A DNA stretch of 26,266 nucleotides from Candidatus Tectimicrobiota bacterium. GTDB lineage: Bacteria > JACPSX01. The translations under genes were made by a program, and so were the position numbers. Positions 1 to 6,713 of the stretch are shown one piece after another; within the stretch, counting starts at the first letter, position 1, and every line of letters starts with the position of its first letter. The stretch lies in NCBI GenBank assembly GCA_016193065.1, contig JACPSX010000294.1, positions 1 through 26,266 of the forward strand. Reading direction: 5' to 3'. The notes under the pieces were generated by a model. The model was not told the DNA's origin and ran no database searches. It saw nothing but the letters and a program-made list of their open reading frames with translations.

Positions 1-73
1 CCTCCTTAAGGAAAGGAGTATGGGGATCTTCCAGACAGAGTGGTATGATGGCCGACGCATCCCAAAACTTCAT
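1..73 (-). CDS. PIN-domain (VapC-like) toxin, partial: first 24 codons only
   Basis: The reading frame opens with an ATG at 73 and runs off the left edge of the window, so only the first 24 residues are visible. They begin MKFWDASAIIPL, with the Asp at residue 5 in the place of the first metal-binding Asp of PIN ribonucleases. The ATG overlaps the stop of the upstream antitoxin gene by four bases (ATGA at 70-73), the usual translational coupling of a toxin-antitoxin operon. Family knowledge: VapC-type PIN proteins cleave RNA, often tRNA or rRNA, and are neutralised by the cognate antitoxin. The call rests on the N-terminal motif plus the Phd-type neighbour. The remaining catalytic acids lie outside the window, so activity cannot be judged. 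Confidence 0.72.
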   Translation of the reverse strand, partial: MKFWDASAIIPLCLEDPHTPFLKE

Positions 74-363
74 CTTCCTCCCGCTCTCTCCTCCAGAAGA
101 GCCTTTAATCCAACCCCCCGTTTATCCTCGGGTCGCGGCATTTTCCAGAATCCTTTCGGCAATTTTCCGGATCCGATGCGAACGAGTCCCGCCCGGGCCA
201 GTTCCTGAAGATGGGGCGAGACCGTCGCGCTCTCGGGATGGAGGGGGACAATCTTGGCAATCGGCTTTCCCCGTTCCGTGACAATGATCTCTTCGCCGGC
301 CTTCACCCGGACCAGATATTCACTCAGGGTAGCTTTCAGTTTGGATATCGCCGCACTCTTCAT
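70..363 (-). CDS. Phd/YefM-type antitoxin
   Basis: This 97-aa protein has the N-terminal layout of the Phd/YefM fold: a short strand and helix (KSAAISKLKATLSEYL), then a basic and acidic stretch ending in EIIVTERGKPIAKIVP, the most conserved part of the family. The C-terminal half is the usual variable toxin-binding tail. I start it at the ATG at 363, preceded by GAGG with a 6-nt gap, rather than at the in-frame TTG at 375. Its stop overlaps the start of the PIN toxin by 4 bp. Antitoxins of this family repress their own operon, and a palindrome lies over the -10 box just upstream. Pairing of Phd antitoxins with PIN toxins is common. The identification as an antitoxin is firm; its specificity is unknown. 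Confidence 0.88.
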   Translation of the reverse strand: MKSAAISKLKATLSEYLVRVKAGEEIIVTERGKPIAKIVPLHPESATVSPHLQELARAGLVRIGSGKLPKGFWKMPRPEDKRGVGLKALLEERAGGR

Positions 364-386
364 AGCAGACCTCAATGGTTAGTTCT

Positions 387-407
387 ATTTGACCATTATA
401 GTCAAAT
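387..407. promoter_or_regulatory. Palindromic operator over the -10 box of the toxin-antitoxin promoter
   Basis: A perfect inverted repeat with 7-bp arms (ATTTGAC at 387-393 and GTCAAAT at 401-407) frames a 7-nt spacer that contains the TATAAT -10 box. Phd-family antitoxins bind short palindromes at their own promoters, so this is the likely autoregulatory site. The palindrome is seen directly; the binding is inferred from position and family. Confidence 0.6.
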
Positions 408-422
408 GAAGTCCTCTGTCAA
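395..422 (-). promoter_or_regulatory. sigma70-type promoter of the left toxin-antitoxin operon
   Basis: Read on the minus strand, TTGACA (417-422) and TATAAT (395-400) are both exact consensus hexamers separated by 16 bp. The predicted start point near 388 lies about 25 nt before the antitoxin ATG. Such a perfect match is rare by chance and points to strong transcription that needs tight repression. The -35 box overlaps the end of a truncated glycosyltransferase stub. Confidence 0.8.
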
Positions 423-556
423 CCGGGTCGTCGGTAGCGGTGCCGCAGGAACACCTGGTGGCCCCCGCGGGCCAGCGCCGCGCAGGTGTTCAGGCTCTGG
501 ATCAAGCGGGCCGCCGGGTTCGGTAAGACCTCGCTTACCGGGTACAGGATCCGCAC
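419..556 (-). pseudogene. Truncated N-terminal fragment of a family 4 glycosyltransferase
   Basis: A 45-codon frame starts at a GTG (556) only five bases beyond the preceding glycosyltransferase stop and ends at TGA (419-421). It reads as the first strand and helix of a GT-B glycosyltransferase: RILYPVSE, then LIQSLNTCAALARGGHQVFL, the classic 'N-sugar-transferase: all of a list of callers, ALA-RGGH-V' N-terminal pattern of GT4 enzymes. Normal members run 350-400 aa, so about 90 per cent of the gene is missing. The homology stops at about 440, close to the promoter of the toxin-antitoxin pair, which suggests that the module or a deletion next to it removed the rest. It would have been the next gene of the glycosyltransferase run. 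The fragment is short, so the call is by pattern, not by alignment. Confidence 0.6.
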
Positions 557-561
557 AACGT

Positions 562-1173
562 TTATGGCCCTGGTCTTTTGCCCCGCCGGGGATCGGATGG
601 TTTTGACTGTACAAGATCATCGTAAACCTCGACCAGTTGCCGAGTGATCTGGTCCCGCGTATACCTGGCCATTACGGTCGCTGAGGCGTTGGCCACGACA
701 GACCTGCGCAGGTTGTCCTCCTCGAGGAGGCGAAGCACGTTCGCAGCCACAGAGGCGAAATCATTCGGACTCGCCAGGAGGCCGTTTTGTTCATGCTCGA
801 TGATCTCATCAATTACAGGGATCCTTGTGCTCACGACCGGACAACGGCAAGCCATCCCTTCGATAACTGAGATGCCAAACCCTTCATATCGGGTCGGCTG
901 GACCAAGGCATCGGCAAAAGAAAGGATCAGAAATTTATTCCTATCGTCGACCTGGGTGAACAGAAAGCACCTCTCACCCGTACCTTGCGCGCGATTGATG
1001 GAATCCAGTTCCCCCCTGCCCTCTAGGCTTTGAGAAATAAAAAGGAACGACGCCCGCGGAAACTTCTGAAGAATTGCCGGCATTGCTCTGGCCAACAAAT
1101 CAAAACCTTTCCGGTGCTTGATCTGGCCGATGTAGATGATGATAGGACGACTCAAAGATCTTCCATCTTCCAT
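562..1173 (-). CDS. Family 4 glycosyltransferase, C-terminal half (frame-split gene)
   Basis: This 203-aa frame is the C-terminal, nucleotide-sugar-binding half of a GT4 (glycosyltransferases group 1) enzyme. It opens in the 7-bp repeat and then shows IIIYIGQIKHRKGFDLL, the start of the second Rossmann domain. RYEGFGISVIEGMA follows, with the EX7E pair, and then the NGLLASPND loop. It lacks the acceptor-binding domain, which is encoded in another frame by the next segment to the right. The ATG at 1173 lies inside the tandem repeat and has no convincing ribosome-binding site of its own, so as a stand-alone gene it is unlikely to work. It is most likely the second part of one gene of about 430 codons, joined when the repeat number changes. 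The last residues (after YDDLVQ) are low-complexity and basic. Confidence 0.8.
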   Translation of the reverse strand: MEDGRSLSRPIIIYIGQIKHRKGFDLLARAMPAILQKFPRASFLFISQSLEGRGELDSINRAQGTGERCFLFTQVDDRNKFLILSFADALVQPTRYEGFGISVIEGMACRCPVVSTRIPVIDEIIEHEQNGLLASPNDFASVAANVLRLLEEDNLRRSVVANASATVMARYTRDQITRQLVEVYDDLVQSKPSDPRRGKRPGP

Positions 1174-1847
1174 CTTCCATCTTCCATCACCTCATGGTCT
1201 CTGCGGACACACTTTTTTATGAACTCCAACAGAATCCCATTAGGGATAACTTTAACGGGTTTCCCGGCTCCGAGGAATTGAGCGCACAGGCTCTTCTCGA
1301 ACACTGAGAGAGCTATGATCGCATCCGCCTTCGAAAACGCCGAGTGCATTCGGAAATTCATATAGTGGTCAAAAAACCTGCCGTCCTTCAGAGCGCTCCT
1401 GGCGACCTCTTTCAGCCGAAAAATTGCCGACTCAAAAGCGATTTTTCCGGCCAGTGGATCCTCCGTATTCTCTACGATGTAAGAATCGTGAAGGAGGCCG
1501 TGAGGAGTAAAGACAACCGGAATCTTCAAGATATTTCCGGCCCAAGCCAATAAAAATCCAAGACGATTTTTCGGATCGTGGATGCGAATAACGTCAGGTC
1601 GTTTCTGTTGAAGTAAAGCCAGCAGGATCCCGGGCGACAGACCATGTCGATGAGGCTTGACCCGCCACACCCTGATTCCTTCCATGAGACTTTTCCTGCA
1701 CCTCATCTGAGGAAAAGGGCTGCGGGGAACCTGGTAGCAAAGAAGCGACACCTGGTGGCCTGCTTCGTGAAGGCCCGTCGCTTGTACATAATCGGGCCAC
1801 GACTTGTAGTAATCAATCCCCGCTCCAGAACAGATCAGGATTCGCAT
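1152..1847 (-). CDS. Family 4 glycosyltransferase, N-terminal half (frame-split gene)
   Basis: The 231-aa product carries the N-terminal GT-B domain of a GT4 glycosyltransferase: MRILICSGAGIDYY at the start, TGLHEAGHQVSLLCY, RPDVIRIHDP, and VVFTPHGLLHDSY. The end of that domain, ADAIIALSVFEKSL then VKVIPNGI, normally leads straight into the sugar-nucleotide domain. Instead the frame enters the 7-bp repeat and stops after about 13 repeat-coded residues. The catalytic donor-binding domain follows in the -1 frame. The ATG at 1847 has a GAGGAG box five bases upstream and lies 9 bp from the previous gene, so it is translated as the last intact-start member of the operon. As written it would make an inactive half enzyme unless the repeat slips or the ribosome shifts. 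Confidence 0.82.
   Translation of the reverse strand: MRILICSGAGIDYYKSWPDYVQATGLHEAGHQVSLLCYQVPRSPFPQMRCRKSLMEGIRVWRVKPHRHGLSPGILLALLQQKRPDVIRIHDPKNRLGFLLAWAGNILKIPVVFTPHGLLHDSYIVENTEDPLAGKIAFESAIFRLKEVARSALKDGRFFDHYMNFRMHSAFSKADAIIALSVFEKSLCAQFLGAGKPVKVIPNGILLEFIKKCVRRDHEVMEDGRWKMEDL
1158..1188 (-). repeat. Heptanucleotide tandem repeat inside a glycosyltransferase gene
   Basis: Four perfect tandem copies of the 7-mer ATCTTCC (plus strand) occupy 1158-1185, followed by a partial unit ATC. On the coding strand the unit reads GGAAGAT and encodes a MEDGRWK-type peptide over three units. Because 7 is not a multiple of 3, each gain or loss of a unit shifts the frame. With four units the upstream half terminates just past the repeat at TGA 1152-1154. 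Two or five units would join both halves into one open frame with no intervening stop. Confidence 0.92.
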
Positions 1848-1856
1848 GATATCTCC

Positions 1857-2933
1857 TCAGAGTTCCGTCTTTGCATCCTGCACAGCCTCGGTCAACCGCT
1901 CCATGCGCCGGGCAAAGGTGTGGTCCCGCTGCACCCTCTCGTACCCTCGCTCGGCGATCTTCCGGCGGGCTTCAGGGTTCGCCAGCAGAAAGTTTATCTT
2001 ATCAACCAGTTCCTCCAGGGAACGGTAGGACTCCACTTCCTCCCCGATCCGGTAGATCTCACTCAGCTCTTCCGAGTGCTCCAGCATGGCCATCCCCCCG
2101 CAGGCCGGTACTTCAAAAGCAAGACCGTTGACCCCCGAAGGGATTCCGTGCCAGGTATGAATGTTGAGACTGATCCGGGCCACATTGAACAGTTTGACGA
2201 CCTGCTCACCGTAAATCCCCGCCCCCTGAACGCAACCCGCCAATCTTCCGTCGCCGGAGAAGGCCTTTCTCCACCCGGGCCCCCAGATCTTCAAAGAAGC
2301 GGAAGTCCGAGAAGCCAGGTGTTCTATGATTTCCTGACGCTCCTTGTTCCACGATCCCACAAAGCTCACATCACAATCGTAACGCTGGCTGTCCGCGGCG
2401 GAGACCGCAAGCCTGCGGTGGATCCCGGGATCCACCGCCAGAGGCAGGTAATGACAGGGAACCTCCACCTGGCGGCGGAACTCGTCGAGAGCCCGCCGGG
2501 AAGTGCTCAGCAGGAGATCACAGCAGCGGACCTCTTCCACCGTATCCGGGTAGATCTTGATGGGTCCCTTGAGCCACCAGTAAGCCAGAACCGGAGAAAT
2601 GGTTTGTCTGATCTCCCGAAGAACCTCCGGAAGGAAGGAGGCCCCTCTCATGACCACCACCGCATCGGGCCGGACTTCTCGAACCGTGCGCAAAAGGCCC
2701 CGGCTCCGGGTGCTCAGATTGCTCCAGCGAGAGCGCATCAGGAATTCCTGATCCCGCCAAATGCGAAGGTTGCTCAGGATCTTGTTGGCCGGCCGGATCA
2801 CCCAGCGATCAAACGGGGTCCGCACGTCACACTCGAACGAAGCCACTTCATGCCCGAGACCGCGCAAAGCTTCCGCGCAGCTCCGTCCCAAGGGCACGGC
2901 CGTGCAGAAATAGTAGCAGAGAAGAATTTTCAT
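1857..2933 (-). CDS. CgeB-like glycosyltransferase
   Basis: This 358-aa protein resembles the CgeB / 'Glyco_trans_1_2' group of GT-B glycosyltransferases. The N-terminal domain has MKILLCYYF, LRGLGHEV and RPDAVVVMRG. The C-terminal domain starts at about residue 190 with DVSFVGSW and holds the hallmark run GLAFEVPACGGMAMLEHSEE, then HTFARRMERL near the end. Members transfer a sugar from a nucleotide donor onto surface glycans or proteins; the sugar cannot be read from sequence. The ATG (2933) directly abuts the upstream stop (2934-2936), so translation is probably coupled. No signal peptide or membrane segment is seen, in keeping with a cytoplasmic enzyme acting on a lipid-linked acceptor. 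Confidence 0.85.
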   Translation of the reverse strand: MKILLCYYFCTAVPLGRSCAEALRGLGHEVASFECDVRTPFDRWVIRPANKILSNLRIWRDQEFLMRSRWSNLSTRSRGLLRTVREVRPDAVVVMRGASFLPEVLREIRQTISPVLAYWWLKGPIKIYPDTVEEVRCCDLLLSTSRRALDEFRRQVEVPCHYLPLAVDPGIHRRLAVSAADSQRYDCDVSFVGSWNKERQEIIEHLASRTSASLKIWGPGWRKAFSGDGRLAGCVQGAGIYGEQVVKLFNVARISLNIHTWHGIPSGVNGLAFEVPACGGMAMLEHSEELSEIYRIGEEVESYRSLEELVDKINFLLANPEARRKIAERGYERVQRDHTFARRMERLTEAVQDAKTEL

Positions 2934-4304
2934 CTACGATCCACCTGCGGACTGCAGCCGGGAGAGGAAGCCCTCCAGATCGGGATCCCAGATTTTCGCG
3001 GGATCCCCGATCGTCTCCGGGAGAAACAGCGCATTCGGAGCACGGTCCGACGACTCCCCCCCCTCACCCCTGCCTGCGCCGCGGGCGCCTGTCCGCGTGC
3101 GGACACGCACAGGCGGGCGGCAGGCAGGCTGACCCCCTCCCGTCAGAGGAGAGGGGAGAGAAACAAGGGGATCGGGCCAGGGGTAAAGCACCAGAAGAGG
3201 GAGATAGCGGCGGAAACGCGCCAGCCAAGCGGCTTCCCTAGAAAGGTAAACGTACTGGTAACGCTTCTTTCTGGCCAGCCGCCGGCAGCGCATGAGAGCA
3301 TACAGTCCAAAGCAGAAGCGGTTCCCCAGGTTCCCTGCGGACAGCGGGCGAACCAAGTAGGTTTTCAGATTTGCATGGGGAGTAAGCCCCAAACTCTCCC
3401 AGAAGGTCTCCGGCCTTAGAGGCTCCGGGAGCCCGGAAACCACCGCTACCCGACAGCGTGAGCGGGCAAACGCATGGGCTTTCTGCAGCAGCTTCACGAA
3501 GGCCTCAAAGGATTCGGGAACCGCGGGCACCCCGACAAAGACCAGCGCCGGCCGCGCAGGCCACTTCGCGTGCAGTCGCTGGCGGTTCTGTTCGGAAATA
3601 TTCTCGCCCCAGTCGGGAATCCGATCGAAGCTGCGGTTTTGAAAATGATGCACCCAGGAGTCCTGGACTTTTACGGAGAGGTAGCCGGCCCGGCGGGCGC
3701 GTTCGCAGTAGTCGTTGTCCTCGAAATTCCCCATGCCGAACGTCTCATCCAGGAAGCCGACGGCTTCAATCACCTCGCGCTTGATGAGCAGGCAGAATCC
3801 GCTGCAGTGCTCGAGCTCCTCGATTTTCCCCCCGCCGCGGGCCAGTCTCAACTGCACTTTCCGCCAGCGTTCCTCGGACCAGGATCCGCCCACGTTCCCC
3901 AGAGGATTCACTAAGCCGACCTGCGGTCGCGCCGCAGCCGCGGCGATCATGCGGGAGAGCCAGCCTTCCGTAACCAGGGTGTCGTTGTTGAGCAGGCAGA
4001 CGTAAGGCGCCTGGGAAGCCCTCAGGCCCTGATTGACAGCCCGCACAAATCCCAAATTCGTCGGGTTGGAGATGAGGACCAGTTTTTCTCCCAATGAAGC
4101 CGAGATCCCCTGCAGGTATTCCCCGGTGCCGTCCGTGCTGCCGTTGTCGATCACGATGAGGCGCGCCAGTTCCGGCGTGTGGCGCAGGATGCTCTCGATG
4201 CACCCCCGCGTGTAGGACAGTTGATTCCACACCGGAATCACCAGGTCGCACAAAGGCTGGCTTCCTCCCTCTTTTGAAATTCTATTTTCCCAGGAGGCCG
4301 CCAT
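2934..4304 (-). CDS. Family 2 glycosyltransferase with C-terminal extension
   Basis: The first 240 residues or so form a GT-A family 2 domain of the rhamnosyltransferase-like type: LVIPVWNQ, VIDNGSTDGTGEYL, TNLGFVRAVNQGL, the nucleotide-sugar motif LLNNDTLV, and the acceptor/catalytic ED motif in FEDNDYCERARRAGY. A second region of about 200 residues has no family I recognise (SRCRVAVVSGLPEPL, YQYVYLSREAAW). Within it, near residues 383-418, lies a Gly/Arg/Pro-rich insert encoded by a palindromic repeat at about 3055-3160, after which the frame continues to a normal end. The ATG at 4304 overlaps the upstream gene by 23 bp and has GGAGG six bases before it. The enzyme probably adds a sugar to the LPS core or a linked glycan. 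Confidence 0.88.
   Translation of the reverse strand: MAASWENRISKEGGSQPLCDLVIPVWNQLSYTRGCIESILRHTPELARLIVIDNGSTDGTGEYLQGISASLGEKLVLISNPTNLGFVRAVNQGLRASQAPYVCLLNNDTLVTEGWLSRMIAAAAARPQVGLVNPLGNVGGSWSEERWRKVQLRLARGGGKIEELEHCSGFCLLIKREVIEAVGFLDETFGMGNFEDNDYCERARRAGYLSVKVQDSWVHHFQNRSFDRIPDWGENISEQNRQRLHAKWPARPALVFVGVPAVPESFEAFVKLLQKAHAFARSRCRVAVVSGLPEPLRPETFWESLGLTPHANLKTYLVRPLSAGNLGNRFCFGLYALMRCRRLARKKRYQYVYLSREAAWLARFRRYLPLLVLYPWPDPLVSLPSPLTGGGQPACRPPVRVRTRTGARGAGRGEGGESSDRAPNALFLPETIGDPAKIWDPDLEGFLSRLQSAGGS
3059..3130. repeat. Dispersed palindromic repeat, copy 1 (inside the family 2 glycosyltransferase gene)
   Basis: Bases 3059-3088 are identical over 30 nt to 5489-5518, and 3119-3130 are identical to 5519-5530. 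Copy 1 differs by a 30-nt insert (3089-3118) that includes a hairpin, GTCCGC-GT-GCGGAC at 3091-3104. The insert is exactly ten codons, so the frame is kept. The flanks carry the CCCCTC...GAGGGG-type pattern (to about 3160) seen in the other copies. The repeat is translated in frame as a Gly/Pro/Arg-rich segment. Confidence 0.85.
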
Positions 4305-5454
4305 AGAGATCCTCCACCTTGCGGGTCACCTCTGTCCAGTCAAACTCCCGCTCCACCCGGGCCCGGCCCCATTCGGCCATGGCGCAACTTCGCGCCGGAT
4401 CCTCCAGAAGAGAGCAAATAGCCGCCCCCAATTGCTCCGGGTCTTCCGGATGGTCCAGCAAAATCCCGTTCCGGCCTTCGCTGACTGCCTCCGAAATCCC
4501 GCCGCGCCGGGAGGCTACGATAGGTAGTCCGCTGGCGGCAGCCTCCAGGAAAACCATGCCGAAGGCTTCCCCTTCCAGGGAGGGAGCAGCGAACAGGTCT
4601 CCCAGGAGATAATAGCGGTGAATCTCGGACGGCGGGATCAAATCCAGAAACTTCACCCGGTCCCCGTAAGGACGGGCCATGGAGATGACGGTTTTGCCGT
4701 ATTCCATGCGCTGCCGGTCTCCACGCAAATCGCGCCGGATCTCGCCAATCAGAACAAGAGCCGCATCGGGGTGGCGGCGCAATACCAGAGGAAAAGCGGA
4801 TATCAGCGTGTTGATCCCCTTTTCCGGAGAAACCCTCCCCACAAACAGGATCACCTTGGAATTTTCCATTCCCAATTCCCGGCGCAGCCGCCGGACCTCC
4901 TCGGGAACTTCCCAGCGGGGGCGGAACTTCCGGGTATCCACCCCATTGGGGAGGATCGCCGTTTCCCCACGAAATCCGTCGAAGCACTCGCAGGCAAAGT
5001 TCAGGATGTACCGGCTGCAGCCCGCCAGGATGTCAAATTCAGGCAGCACTCCGCCGGCAACCGTGAACTTGTTGTGCACGTGGAGCACAACAGGCACCCG
5101 CGCTCCTGACAGGTTTTGCCGCACCGCCCCTAGAAACTGAAAGCGGTTGTGGAGGTGGATGAGCGCCGGGGAAACCCCGGCCACGAGCCGGGCAACCCGG
5201 CGCTCCATAGGGAATGGATCCAGCCGCGTGATCTTCTTGAACAGACGTGTGTAAAGAGTCCCGAACCGAACCCGCCGGTGGCGCACTCTCCGAACCGTCT
5301 CCTGCTCGGGGCGCTGCGGATCCCAGCAAGAGATGACCCAGGGCTCGTAAGACGCCAGGCGTCCGGCCACCTCGTCGATCCAGGTCTCTACGGCGGCCCC
5401 TTTAACGGGGGGAACCGGATGGAACCCCGGAGCGATGAGCGCGACTTTCTCCAT
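4282..5454 (-). CDS. Family 4 glycosyltransferase
   Basis: This is a complete GT4 enzyme of about 390 aa. The N-terminal domain reads VALIAPGFHPVPPVKGAAVE, a glycine-rich acceptor/donor loop, then SPALIHLHNR and VLHVHNKF. The C-terminal domain opens with VILFVGRVSPEKGINTLI and contains GEAFGMVFLEAAASGLPIVA, with the EX7E pair, and RRGGISEAV for the donor phosphates. The layout is close to the spore-coat CotSA group of GT4 enzymes, although an LPS or capsule role fits the context better. I favour the ATG at 5454, which follows AAGGAG at a 9-nt gap, over the GTG at 5472 that overlaps the upstream stop. The end overlaps the next gene by 23 bp. Confidence 0.9.
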   Translation of the reverse strand: MEKVALIAPGFHPVPPVKGAAVETWIDEVAGRLASYEPWVISCWDPQRPEQETVRRVRHRRVRFGTLYTRLFKKITRLDPFPMERRVARLVAGVSPALIHLHNRFQFLGAVRQNLSGARVPVVLHVHNKFTVAGGVLPEFDILAGCSRYILNFACECFDGFRGETAILPNGVDTRKFRPRWEVPEEVRRLRRELGMENSKVILFVGRVSPEKGINTLISAFPLVLRRHPDAALVLIGEIRRDLRGDRQRMEYGKTVISMARPYGDRVKFLDLIPPSEIHRYYLLGDLFAAPSLEGEAFGMVFLEAAASGLPIVASRRGGISEAVSEGRNGILLDHPEDPEQLGAAICSLLEDPARSCAMAEWGRARVEREFDWTEVTRKVEDLYGGLLGK

Positions 5455-5468
5455 GGAGACCCGCTCCT

Positions 5469-6713
5469 TCACGTCCGATTCCGCACGTCCCCCTCACCCC
5501 TGCCTGCGCCGCGGGCGCGGCAGGCAGGCTCCCCTCTCCCCCCTGCGTGGGGAGAGGGTGATTTCGAGAGATTGTAATACTCGTTCTCCAGAGCGCGAGC
5601 CACCCGATCCCAGGTAAATCGCGCCAGGACTCGCTGGCGTCCTTCTCTCCCCATCCTGCCACGCAACTCCGGATCCGCCAGGAGGAGGAGAATCTTTTCA
5701 GCCATCCCGGCCGCATCTCCGGGCTCCGTGAAAAAGCCGGTAAGACGGTCTTCGGCCACTTCGGGAATTCCTCCCACCCGGGTGGCCACCGCGGCAACTC
5801 CGCACGCCATGGCCTCGCACAGAGAGATGCCGAAGGTCTCGTCGGCAATGCTGGGGAGAACGAAAACATCAGCCAGAGCGAGATAGCGGGGAAGACGGGC
5901 GCGCGGAACCGGGCCGGCAAACACGATTTTTTCTGAAAGCCCCAGGTTCCCGCCCAAGTTCTCCAGATTCCGGCGCTCCTCTCCGTCTCCGAGGATTAAC
6001 AGTCTTACCGCGGAGCGGCGCTGGACAACCAGATTGAGAGCCACAATGAGATGACTCACCCCTTTCCAGCCGATGAGACGTCCCACGTAGAGGATCACCT
6101 GTTCTTCCGCGCGAAACCCCAGATCTTCCCGCAAGGATGTGTCTGCAGGAAGGGGCCGGAACTCCTCGGGATCGATCCCGTTATAGATCACCGCCGGGAG
6201 AACGCCGTAGCGATCCTGGACCTGGCGGGCGTTAAACTCGCTGCAGGAAACCGCGGCATCGACGCAGCGAAACCAGAGCCGGTCCGTGCAAAAGAAATCC
6301 CGGCCGTGGCACCCCAGCATCACCCTGACTCCGGAAAACCGCTTGGCCAGGACCGCCACCGGCAGGTCGTAGGGCTTGTGGATGTGCAGGACGTCGTAGC
6401 GCTCCCGGATTACGTCGGGCAGGGCCCGCGCCGCAAAACTCAGGCGCTCGCCGAGCTTGCGAAATCGGCTCCCCAGGTTCGGGATCCGGTGGCGCGGAAG
6501 AAACGGGTAGGAAAACACCCGGACCCCATCCGGGTGGGGCTCCAGATGGCCGCCCCGTCCGGTGAAGATGTGGATCTCATGCCCCAGGCGAGCCAGAGCC
6601 GAGGAAGCCCCCCACACGAAGCTCTCCACCCCCCCGATGCGGGCCGCTGCGGTGACATTGTACATGGCAACTTTCAGCGGCCGGCCGGAAGCCTCGGGAT
6701 TTCTCAAGCTCAC
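5469..6713 (-). CDS. Family 4 glycosyltransferase with repeat-encoded C-terminal tail
   Basis: The 414-aa product has all marks of GT4: KVAMYNVTAAARIGGVESFV at the start, YDVLHIHKPYDLP, MLGCHGRDFF, then VILYVGRLIGWKGVSHLI and DETFGISLCEAMACGVAAVA with the EX7E pair, followed by RVGGIPEVAED. The natural domain ends near residue 382 (ALENEYYNLSKS). The last 30 or so residues, rich in Gly, Arg and Pro, are the translation of palindromic repeat copy 2. The GTG start at 6713 overlaps the upstream stop as GTGA and has a GGAG-type box nine to ten bases before it. The role is most likely transfer of a hexose onto the LPS core; donor and acceptor cannot be read. Confidence 0.9.
   Translation of the reverse strand: MSLRNPEASGRPLKVAMYNVTAAARIGGVESFVWGASSALARLGHEIHIFTGRGGHLEPHPDGVRVFSYPFLPRHRIPNLGSRFRKLGERLSFAARALPDVIRERYDVLHIHKPYDLPVAVLAKRFSGVRVMLGCHGRDFFCTDRLWFRCVDAAVSCSEFNARQVQDRYGVLPAVIYNGIDPEEFRPLPADTSLREDLGFRAEEQVILYVGRLIGWKGVSHLIVALNLVVQRRSAVRLLILGDGEERRNLENLGGNLGLSEKIVFAGPVPRARLPRYLALADVFVLPSIADETFGISLCEAMACGVAAVATRVGGIPEVAEDRLTGFFTEPGDAAGMAEKILLLLADPELRGRMGREGRQRVLARFTWDRVARALENEYYNLSKSPSPHAGGRGEPACRARGAGRGEGDVRNRT
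5489..5558. repeat. Dispersed palindromic repeat, copy 2 (3' end of a family 4 glycosyltransferase gene)
   Basis: This copy has two nested palindromes: TGCCTGC...GCAGGCA (about 5501-5526) around a GC-rich core, and a perfect 10-bp hairpin CCCTCTCCCC (5532-5541) / GGGGAGAGGG (5549-5558) with a 7-nt loop. It shares 30 + 12 identical bases with copy 1. It lies wholly within coding sequence and supplies the last residues before the stop at 5469. A hairpin of the same CCTCTCCCC type recurs at the end of msbA. Confidence 0.88.

Noticed and set aside
449-540. Two strong hairpins (9-bp arms at 449-457/483-491, and CGGTAAG/CTTACCG at 521-540) read first as terminators
   Set aside because: They lie inside the truncated glycosyltransferase stub, have no T-run, and fit coding sequence better.
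1644-3419. A 591-codon open frame on the plus strand opposite the glycosyltransferase genes
   Set aside because: It lies antisense to three genes with clear domains, shows no domain itself, and is rich in Arg, Pro and Gly as expected from a GC-rich shadow frame.
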